Below are positions 56,799 through 64,000 of a stretch of DNA of 64,000 bases, in pieces. The position numbers and the translations under genes were made by a program. A model generated the notes under the pieces. That model was not told where the DNA came from and ran no database searches. It saw only the letters and a list, made by a program, of their open reading frames with translations. Position 1 is the stretch's first letter. The number at the start of each line of letters is the position of its first letter. The stretch comes from Hexactinellida sp. DTS-2022 (taxonomy: Eukaryota > Porifera > Hexactinellida), in contig JAPNXP010000002.1 in assembly GCA_028753945.1 (NCBI GenBank), positions 4,712,001 through 4,776,000 of the forward strand. Direction: 5' to 3'.

Positions 56799-56900
56799 AG
56801 TGGCGGCGTGAGGCAATATCAGGGTGGGGAGGGTGGCACCTTTTTTATCTAATACAGGGGTCCCCAAACTGCGGCCTGCAAAAGATATTGCCATAATAAA
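56799..56900. mobile_element. hAT terminus fragments
   Basis: CAGTGGCGGCGTGAGG at 56799 and CAGGGGTCCCCAAACTGCGG at 56858 are both typical hAT 5' ends. Partners are not found. Confidence 0.5.
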
Positions 56901-56971
56901 AATCAATTTAGCTTGCATTAACATTTTTGTTCCAAACTACCTTATTATAGGAAATTAACGCTATTTGGAGG

Positions 56972-57540
56972 CAGGGGCGTCGCAGGATCTGGCCAATCCG
57001 GGGCAAAAGAGCAGCTTTAGTATAATTCCGGGGCATGCTCCATGTAATAATACTACCAATTGGCCTGACTTCCGAGCCAAAATATTTTAAGTTCAATTGA
57101 CTAAATCCTCGCTCGCATTCAGTTGATGAAACAGGAATACAGGAACAGCATCTCAGTAAAGGATGAAGATCGTCTGGAACTCGTCGCCCTTGATTGTCAA
57201 TGTAGTCTTGGAACGCAGACACTGTAGAATTTGTTGTACGACCGAAACAATTGCACAATGATCATACCTCTCCATCACCATAGTCAAAATTCATATTTGG
57301 GGCCAATAATTAGGAAAAGAACGCTAATTTCATCAATCAGTTTCTGGTAGGGATAATGCGTTCGAACAGATCCAGCTGCAATCGTAGCAGCTGGATCGAT
57401 ACTGACATTTCGACGATTAGAACTTAGAATTATAGTCCCAAATTTCACATCTTTAATTGAATCACTAGCTATCATCATCTTTGTTCCGATCTTCACGCTT
57501 CATTATCCGATGCTTCTCTTGGCTCTCCTAATACATTTGT
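56972..57540 (-). pseudogene. hAT transposase C-terminal region
   Basis: A 3' TIR at 56972 (inverse reads CAGGGGCGTCGCAGGATCTGG from the plus strand) follows a coding remnant. It contains LHPLLRCCSCIPVSSTECER and GFSQLNLKYF, the conserved hAT dimerisation motif (IPVSSxECERGFSQxNL). Upstream, in another frame, comes DPAATIAAGSVRTHYPYQKL. The N-terminal BED and catalytic Asp regions are missing. Its terminal motif matches the MITE families at 28740 and 60773, so it is a decayed relative of their source. Confidence 0.75.
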
Positions 57541-57718
57541 CGGCTTTAAGTCTAATCAACCGCAGCAAAAAAATATGGTCTCAGCATATCCATTGTTTCA
57601 CTGTAGAACACTTATACATACATGATGATAACATCGTCTCGTGAATTCGATTTTACAAATATTTTTTGAGATATTGATTTTTAGATTTCGCTAATGTTAA
57701 ATTCCTATACCCTAGAGG

Positions 57719-58060
57719 GATTGCGCCAACATTCCCACAGAAGTGTAAATACAAGATATCAAGTTGAATGTTAATCTATCGTATAGTTCATGAATAGATC
57801 TGTGATTTGTCGGGTGGTATAAGCTCTAACAAAGTTAGAAGTATTTTTTTTTTATGTTAAAAAAAAAAATCGGTCAAAAAAGCCCTCTTTTCTTCGATTT
57901 TCATGAAATTTCGTCACGATTAGGTCATAAAATGCGAAGAATGCATCGAAAAGCTTATACAACCCGACAAATCACAGATCTACTCATAAACTATACGAGA
58001 GAAGAGGATTTAACATGATGTCTGGTACATAAACTTCTGGGCGAATGTTGGCGCAAACTC
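57719..58060. repeat. Foldback element
   Basis: GATTGCGCCAACATTC at 57719 pairs with GAATGTTGGCGCAAACTC at 58043. Inside these, TAGATCTGTGATTTGTCGGG pairs with ACCCGACAAATCACAGATCT. The centre is poly-T/poly-A. It is an imperfect inverted repeat spanning about 340 bp. A single-arm copy lies at 13440-13531. Confidence 0.8.
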
Positions 58061-58290
58061 ACTTTGTCCGTTTTAGTGATTTTTTGAAAAATTTCGTCAT
58101 AATAGGGGTTAATATTGATTAAAAAAGCAAAAATACCAAAAATTTTTGTTCTAGACCGATTTTAGTAAAAAGAAATTCTGGATCTATATACTACACATAT
58201 AGAAGTAGTGTTTAAAGCAATAAACTGTAAAATCAGTGGTAGTTTCTGACTTTATTTTCTGAGATTGATTAGCCTTAACTGGGTAGTGAT

Positions 58291-59597
58291 CAGTGATGTG
58301 CTCCGTTACTAAATCTTCCGTTACTCCGTTACTCCGTTACTGTTACTTTATATCTCCTGTTACCGTTACTCCGTTACCGTTACTTTATTTGTTCCGTTAC
58401 CGTTACTCCGTTACCGTTACATATTTTTCTCCCGTTACTTTACTCCGTTACCGTTACTTTATTTCTTCCGTTGCCGTTACTCCGTTACTTTTGTTAATTT
58501 TATCCGTTTACCTTTATTCAGTACAGTTACCTTAATGTAACGGTAACTGATTTAAAATAACTTTGTAATGGCAATGGAATAAGTTTAACGTAGTAACGGT
58601 TACTGTGTTACAGTAATGTAATGGTAAGAGTAACTGATTGAAGATAATGGTAACTAGTTAAAAGTAACGGATGTCCGTTACCGTTACTTTTTTTCCGTTA
58701 CAGTTACTCGGCGATGCCCGTTACCGTTACTTTTTTCCGTTACCGTTACTCCGCGACGCCCGTTACCGTTACTTTTTCCGTTACCGTTACCGTTACCGTT
58801 ACCGTTACCGTTACCGTTAAGGTTAAATTACCCCAGGTGAATGAAATTTCTTGTATCAATCTGTAATTGTGAGAAATATATCCCTGAACTATACAATGCA
58901 ATATAGCGAAAAGAAAATGTCTCTATCCATTATACTTTTTATTTTTTGTCGGTTTCAAAATTTGGCTTATACAAATCTCTCATAGGGCGATTTCCAAAAG
59001 TAGTGGTAGATATTATGCGGTGTTTGGGCAATGCGGCCATCAATGTTTGTTATCAGAATCAATATTGAAAGATTATATGCGTACTGAGTTGGTAGACGGT
59101 TTACATTTCTGAATTAAGACTCCAAATTAATTTTTTCAAACATTTCATAAAATATCGCATATAAAGGTGGCATTTTATTCATTTTTTTGCCTTCAAAAGG
59201 TCGCAATTTTTTTGAAATAGGTCAAATCAAAATTCTGAACCAGTCACCAACCGCCCATAACGATGATCTATGTGATACATAGCTCAGAATATGTCTATAA
59301 CAAATATTGATTCCCAAAACCACTTTTCTATCAAGTGGAGTCCTAAAAAATCCCCCTAGGGTACTTTTGTATTAGCATAAAACTGCACGGCCCATAAAAT
59401 CGAGATTATAGAAGATAATGTAATTTCGTCTCCAGATTGGATCTACCTATAATGTCTTCTAACATATATGTGAAAATCAAACACCTAACTTCAAAACGAA
59501 ATTTGTGTGTTTTTTTGCCCGAATCTGCCGTAATTTAACCTTAACGTTACCGTTACCGTTACCGTTACTCCGTTACTAGTAACGGAGCACATCACTG
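58291..59597. mobile_element. hAT MITE made of CCGTTA repeats
   Basis: TIRs CAGTGATGTGCTCCGTTACT / AGTAACGGAGCACATCACTG are flanked by a perfect 8-bp TSD GTAGTGAT (58283-58290, 59598-59605). The interior is CCGTTACCGTTACT-type simple repeats (58300-58820, 59545-59580). The TTAA MITE 58821-59540 is nested within. Confidence 0.93.
58821..59540. mobile_element. TTAA MITE, family GGTTAAATTAC, copy 3
   Basis: A 720-bp element is flanked by TTAA (58817-58820, 59541-59544), with ends GGTTAAATTACC / GTAATTTAACC. Homologous to 4357-5055. The surrounding hexamer repeat is normally CCGTTACCG, so the TTAA target arose by a single base change in one unit. Confidence 0.92.
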
Positions 59598-59605
59598 GTA
59601 GTGAT

Positions 59606-60028
59606 CAAGGTTTCGAATGCATGTTTATTGACTAAGCGCACTTTAGATGCAATAGGGGGAAATATATTTGGGGACAGATTTTCACTGCTGGGTCCGGGTA
59701 TGAATCTTTACTATAATGAATTTTTGACACCTTTTTGGTAACCATTATTTCTAGCGTGGTTACGTAGCGTAAAAGTTTAGAATCCATTTCTCAATAGAAA
59801 TATCGCTTTTGAAAACTGATAGTGTAAGTCTAATTAGCACATGACAAACTTCTATGCTTCACCATATCTTAAACACATATCTGTTGTCTGGCAAAAATAC
59901 AACATCCTGCATTCCTATGTCTACTTTACAAACTATATCACGCGATGACTATATTTGGTGACAACAAGTCATCCATATATTGCATTCCTTTATTGATGAT
60001 CAGTTGTTAGTTTGCCAAGCGTACTTGC
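59606..60028. other. Non-coding stretch
   Basis: No gene or element is supported. Confidence 0.4.
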
Positions 60029-60035
60029 TATATAA
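60029..60035 (+). promoter_or_regulatory. TATA-box candidate
   Basis: TATATAA lies about 45 bp before the ATG at 60076 of the coiled-coil ORF. Plausible but a weak motif in AT-rich DNA. Confidence 0.3.
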
Positions 60036-60075
60036 GATAGCTACTTCATAACAGGAGTATTTCCACTTATAGCTC

Positions 60076-60557
60076 ATGTCTAGAATAACAAATTTATTAG
60101 ATATCACGCCGCTGTCGTGGTCGCTATTCGACGTCACTCCCGTCCAGCTCCGCCTGCCTCTTCAAACGCTCCACCTTCCTCTTCGAACGCTCCGCCTGCA
60201 TCTTCCACTTCACTTGCCTTCATTACCCCAAGCAGGCCCAGCAAGCGAGGGAGGGAGGTCACGGTTGAATTGATCGAGGAGATCGTTGCCAAGCGATTGA
60301 AAGAGCGGAACGATACTGCCATACAAGATCTTACCCGTAAAATTACGGATCAATCACAAATGATCGAGATGCAGTCAAAACGCATAGATCATTAGGAGGA
60401 GCAGAATTCCAACCTTCAGGAAGAGATGGAGAATCTTACAAGCGAGATGTGGGAGCTGAAAGACTCGTTCAATAATCATGAGGCCGCAGTCCGGAGCTTG
60501 TATGGGGACCTCGACTCGTTTTGGCGGAGCTGCCGAGAAACATTCCCTGATTTCTAG
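60076..60557 (+). pseudogene. Coiled-coil protein, decayed (hypothetical)
   Basis: An ATG at 60076 opens MSRITNLLDITPLSWSLFDV. After a probable frameshift near 60140 a Pro/Ser/Ala-rich stretch follows, then a long heptad-like helix (VELIEEIVAKRLKERNDTAI, QSQMIEMQSKRI). It runs through an in-frame TAG (60393-60395) into LQEEMENLTSEMWELKDSFN and ends DLDSFWRSCRETFPDF at a TAG (60555-60557). About 155 residues if read through. Base composition is richer in G+C than the flanks, which suggests a once-selected gene. No family recognised; it could be an accessory ORF of a mobile element. Confidence 0.45.
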
Positions 60558-60973
60558 TTTTTTGTATGTTTTGATTTTCGTATTGTTCCCTATTACTCTA
60601 TCATCCTAATTATTATATGTATTATTATATTTTTCCCTCTTCATTTGTTATTAGGTAGTAAATAGAAAAGGTTCAGTTATACAATTACAATGGTAACAAC
60701 CATCCCTGCCGGTTCGCCAGCCGCTCGGTTCCGGTGATACAATTTTCACAACCACTAGCACGCTACTCTAGGCAGTGGCGGTCGCAGGATCTGATCAGCC
60801 CGGGGCAGGGGCGGGCTACGATTAAGCCCCCGGGGCATGTTTTGCTTTATGTTCTAAGGAACAGTGCTTTACATTACAAACGTCCAACTGGATGGAAACC
60901 ACCCTTAATACTATGGTCCATGGATCGCCCTAAGTAACTTACGTATTCCCCACTCAAATTATATCTACTAGTA

Positions 60974-61105
60974 TAGGGGTTCCCAACCTTTTCTCAGGCG
61001 CGTACCCCTTATATACAAATGTAGGGGATACACGTACCCCCTCCCATTAACAGTAATGTAGCCTTTTTAGCTTCCATGTATCCTAGGTTGGGAACCACTG
61101 CACTG
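60974..61105. mobile_element. Small hAT MITE, GGTTCCCAACC family
   Basis: TAGGGGTTCCCAACCTTTTC opposes AGGTTGGGAACCACTGCACTG-type sequence. Flanks TACTAGTA / TATTAGTA match in 7 of 8. Related in its ends to 17803-19421. Confidence 0.6.
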
Positions 61106-61159
61106 TATTAGTAGTTTGGATACGATTGTCATATAATCATTTTTTCAATAATGTTAATT

Positions 61160-61430
61160 GCATAGGCATCGGATCCACCCTAACTACCCGGCACATTCCC
61201 AAAGTCCTAGAACTGTGTAGATTGAGGAAGCGTCCAGGTAAGCCGACCACCCGACCGCATGCACTGATGCACATAAACCCTGCATGAACTCGCAGCGAGA
61301 CGCATGCCGTGAACGTAGCGGCCCGGAAATCGTTTGGATTGGCCCTGGAGACTTCGGCGTCCGAAGTCTAGCGGGCCCATTTCCGACGCCTATGGTTAAT
61401 TGGTATAAGTTTGGTAAATATAAAAACATC
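61160..61430. other. GC-rich island of unknown nature
   Basis: A roughly 240-bp stretch (GGAAGCGTCCAGGTAAGCCG ... CGTCCGAAGTCTAGCGGG) is clearly richer in G+C than its surroundings. No ORF longer than about 80 codons, no RNA fold I can defend. It may be the 3' tail of a retroelement, but nothing proves it. Confidence 0.3.
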
Positions 61431-61794
61431 TAAGAACAGATTTTTGATAGTCGCTTTTGTTCAATAAATTGAATTTGCAAGTTCAAGATCAAAAGAATCA
61501 ATCAATTAGAATATTCCATCACAGGAATATTCTAATTGATTAACGTAACAATAGTAATTCTACAAAAAGATTAGGATGGCAATTCAACCCGATGTCTACC
61601 CGAAGCGAAAAACAACTCAGTACCCGGAGCCGGAGCAGAGTCTTATAGAACCGGGGCATTTGCCCCAGTTCCTCCCCACCTGGGACCGCCACTGAAGTCT
61701 CTAGGTAGGTCGCAACGTGACGTATCCATTTTCTGGATTGCAGACTTATCATACTTAAGGAATACTTATCCTTAATCCAATATGTCATCAACGA

Positions 61795-62730
61795 TATATT
61801 TGCTTAATTTCCAACGAAAGTTTTCCTTTCTAAAACACCTTAGTTTTAAAATATTTGCAAATTACGAATTTTGATCAGGATTTTGCCTAAATTGGACCGA
61901 TTTTGGAAATCTTTCATGAATAACTTTGGAACAATTAAAGATTTTGGGAATTGCAAAGGTACGATTATTTCTATTCATGTTTAGCTTCGTTCCAAAAATT
62001 TTTAGGTTATATCATAAATATTTTCGGAGTTCTCTAGCTTTTTCCTCAGCCTATATTCCAAATATTTATGTGGAGAAATGGGTATATAAGGACACAATAG
62101 TGGCACTATCTTTCATTAATACCAACAGAAAATGTTTTTGAACCCATTTCAAGTAGTTCATATACCTTGAAAACGATCACTTGTAGTCTTAGCAAGAAAG
62201 AGCTAAGCTTTAGTACAACTTTGATTTTAGTTAATTATTTTCTGTGATGGTCACATAGCACCTCCATTTATGGTATTGGACTTCTTAGCATGGTAAATAT
62301 TTGGATTATACTCTCATTTGTTATTCCAATGGTATATGCATGGTATAAGGAAGTTAATAATCATTTAGAGCTAAGCTCTACTGTCTATAGTTTATGAAAT
62401 ACAAAAATGCTGCATCATCAAAATGTGGCACATATTAATGCCCATATATGGCCATTTTCTAAACCGTACGTCTGAGGGTCCCAAAATGTATTAGGGACGT
62501 ATATTAACACCACTCAAAATATGTTATTTTTCGTTATTTAAGTCTCGACTCTCTCCGCCCTGAAGGGTTAGCATCGTTACAGACCTCTGTATGCTGCGAG
62601 AAATATCTCTATGTGTGTCCCTATCTAGTCTTAGCCCAGTAGTTCGTGAAGAAATTTAATGGGAATCCAATGAGCAGGATGACAGATTATTGTTAATTTG
62701 GTCTCCCTCAGCATCTGACTTGGTTACCTA
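61795..62730. repeat. Dispersed repeat modules, no gene
   Basis: 62190-62480 carries AGAGCTAAGCTCTA and the ATGTGGCACATATTAATGCCC module, as at 31060-31390 and 42690-42830. The rest is AT-rich with no supported feature. Confidence 0.5.
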
Positions 62731-62814
62731 CCATGAACTTAAGCAAAAGGACGAGCATGTTCTATTTGAACTTAGCAATAGTACTTCTATTAGCAAAACA
62801 CACGCATACTATTA

Positions 62815-62999
62815 CAGGTAAACCTTCCAAAGCGGCACCTCCGAGTAGCGGCAACCTCCGAGAAGCGGCACAAAATCATTCTCCCGATGGGTGCCGCTTT
62901 GGGAGTTTTACCTTATGAGCAACCTCCGAGTAGCGGCAACCTCCGAGAAGCGGCACAAAAAAATTCTCCCGATGGGTGCCGCTTTGGGAGGTTTACCTG
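62815..62999. mobile_element. Tc1/pogo-type MITE with internal duplication
   Basis: A 185-bp GC-rich element is flanked by TA (62813-62814, 63000-63001). TIRs are CAGGTAAACCTTCCAAAGCG / CGCTTTGGGAGGTTTACCTG. The block AACCTCCGAGAAGCGGCAC...CCCGATGGGTGCCGCTTTGG occurs twice, about 93 bp apart, so it is a tandem dimer sharing outer ends. Confidence 0.88.
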
Positions 63000-63079
63000 T
63001 ATTACAACAACAGCCAGGCTCAATTTTGGGTTGATGGTTGTAATTTTTATGGTTACCGAAGACCAAATTATTTTGAAAA

Positions 63080-63649
63080 CTTTTTATTAGCACTTAATTA
63101 TTTATATGGTAATACACTCATTATCTCAAAGATTATTGAATTTAGTACTAGATAATGTATTATCGATGAATAGGAAGTTACCAATTTCTGATTAATCTGT
63201 ACTAGCTTAGTTTACATAAAATATATAGTTTCATAGTTATGGCTCATTTTAAGAATTATGCATTTCCTTGGCAACCGAGGAATGTATAAACATTCGAATT
63301 ATAATTTCGATTTATTTCATTCAACTAGTTATGGACATTCTCATGTTCAATTTTAAAACATTTATAATTTGTTGAACTATGTTAAAAGGAGGCTATAAAA
63401 ACACGATAATTCTCACGAAAAATAGCGATTACGTTATCAAATGGTGATGTATCACAATTCTAAAGGGTGTTGTTTATGCCTTGATATCATGTTCCTAACT
63501 TCCTATACAATTATAATGCATTTTACTGGTCTGTCATTACTAGCTATTGAGATAAAGTTATGTCAGCTAATAATCAATGGCCTTTAAGAATTCCATGGTT
63601 CGGAGTAGTAGTAGGGCCTTATATAACGAAGGTCACGGCTATACTAATA
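63080..63649. repeat. Dispersed repeats, inverse partial copy of 39079-40036
   Basis: 63400-63645 (CGAAAAATAGCGATTACG ... CCATGGTTCGGAGTAGTAG) is the reverse complement of 39130-39370. 63100-63200 matches 30870-31000 inverted. The left TIR of the family would follow near 63645 but is replaced by the next ORF. Confidence 0.75.
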
Positions 63650-64000
63650 ATGTCGAGCGAGTCTAGCTTCGATGGACATATTTTCAATGACCCTGATGAT
63701 TTTATTCCCAAATCTATTTCAACGGATCGGGACATCTTCCTTCAGATACCGACCCCCCCGTTTCTACCATGGCTTCACAAGCACTTCCTCCACCTGCGTC
63801 AACATCATCCAAAACATATATACCTCCATTAACACCGGGGATTTCGGAGTCCTTTTTTTCTTGATATAGCATCTCGGGCTACAGACAGTTTTCGAAACCG
63901 GAGACGTGGGGGTCGCCCTCGCAAGCGAATCCACGCCAGAAGACACACTGTTGGCAATCCTGATACGAAAGAATTTCAATCAGTCAAGATTGCAGACCCA
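63650..64000 (+). pseudogene. AT-hook protein, partial, with homopolymer frameshifts
   Basis: An ATG at 63650 opens MSSESSFDGHIFNDPDDFIP and an acidic, then Pro/Ser-rich region. After frame changes at a C7 run (about 63756) and a T9 run (about 63857) the frame continues FLDIASRATDSFRNRRRGGR and PRKRIHARRHTVGN to the window end. RRRGGRPRKR is an AT-hook core, suggesting minor-groove DNA binding. Both frame changes lie in homopolymers, so base-call error is as likely as real damage. The family is not recognised; the gene continues beyond the window. Confidence 0.4.

Larger units (their letters stand above)
60773..61694. mobile_element. hAT MITE, CAGTGGCGGTCGCAGG family
   Basis: The left end CAGTGGCGGTCGCAGGATCT and right end CCTGGGACCGCCACTG are opposed across 922 bp. 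GGGGCATGTT / CCGGGGCATTTGCCCC motifs lie inside. Flanks are ACTCTAGG and, three bases out, TCTCTAGG, so the TSD is only approximate. The smaller hAT MITE 60974-61105 is nested. Confidence 0.7.

Noticed and set aside
61184-61429. 81-aa ORF in the GC-rich island as a gene
   Set aside because: No domain, no codon pattern or splice context; only the composition is unusual.

Overview
The window is AT-rich, intron-containing eukaryotic DNA. The transposon families, canonical GT-AG introns of about 55-100 bp and absence of any prokaryotic gene layout point to an invertebrate metazoan; I cannot name the species. There are almost no ordinary host genes. The window is a dense, deeply nested DNA-transposon graveyard in which target-site duplications (TSDs) can be read exactly, plus one large satellite array and one apparent host gene made of micro-exons. 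I saw no LTR retrotransposon, no clear LINE reverse transcriptase, no rRNA and no convincing tRNA gene.

Layout. 1-10505: a satellite of roughly 116-bp monomers in higher-order units, split by an intact Kolobok-like transposon (666-4256; 781-aa transposase with a PHD finger) and by a 699-bp TTAA-flanked MITE (miniature inverted-repeat transposable element). 10588-13530: MITEs. 13524-17197: a Tigger/pogo transposon on the minus strand, broken by a hAT MITE that itself carries a TTAA MITE, and by a second TTAA MITE. 17576-19421: another pogo-like end plus nested hAT elements. 20700-28430: TTAA MITEs, dispersed repeats, a tRNA-like SINE-type sequence and a PIF/Harbinger remnant. 28702-29650: the micro-exon gene, all of whose visible introns are phase 0, with a 164-bp hAT MITE inserted in its first visible exon. 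30000-34850: non-coding repeats. 34856-35997: a Tc1/mariner-type element whose terminal inverted repeats (TIRs) are arrays of a 21-bp repeat and which keeps only the DNA-binding half of its transposase. 36696-38850: a hAT transposase pseudogene broken by other insertions. 39079-40036: a TIR element.

40493-56284 is one large Ginger-like DNA transposon (TGT... TIRs, 4-bp GTCC TSD). It carries an eight-exon gene for a Gypsy-type integrase fused to a USP-like cysteine peptidase. Its fourth intron received a TTAA-flanked element (42089-51433). Inside that lies a TTAA MITE (43948-50570), inside which sits an intact MULE (44805-48162; FLYWCH-like, MULE and RING domains), which in turn holds a hAT MITE (45321-45576): five nested levels. 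56800-64000 holds hAT remnants and MITEs, foldbacks, and two decayed low-complexity ORFs (coiled coil; AT-hook).

The elements form families. TTAA-specific MITEs (two TIR families, about 700-875 bp) are plausibly mobilised by Kolobok-type transposases such as the one at 1279-3624, although their TIRs differ from that element's. Numerous hAT MITEs with perfect 8-bp TSDs share terminal motifs with the hAT pseudogene ends at 36696 and 56972. Only the Kolobok-like and MULE ORFs look intact.
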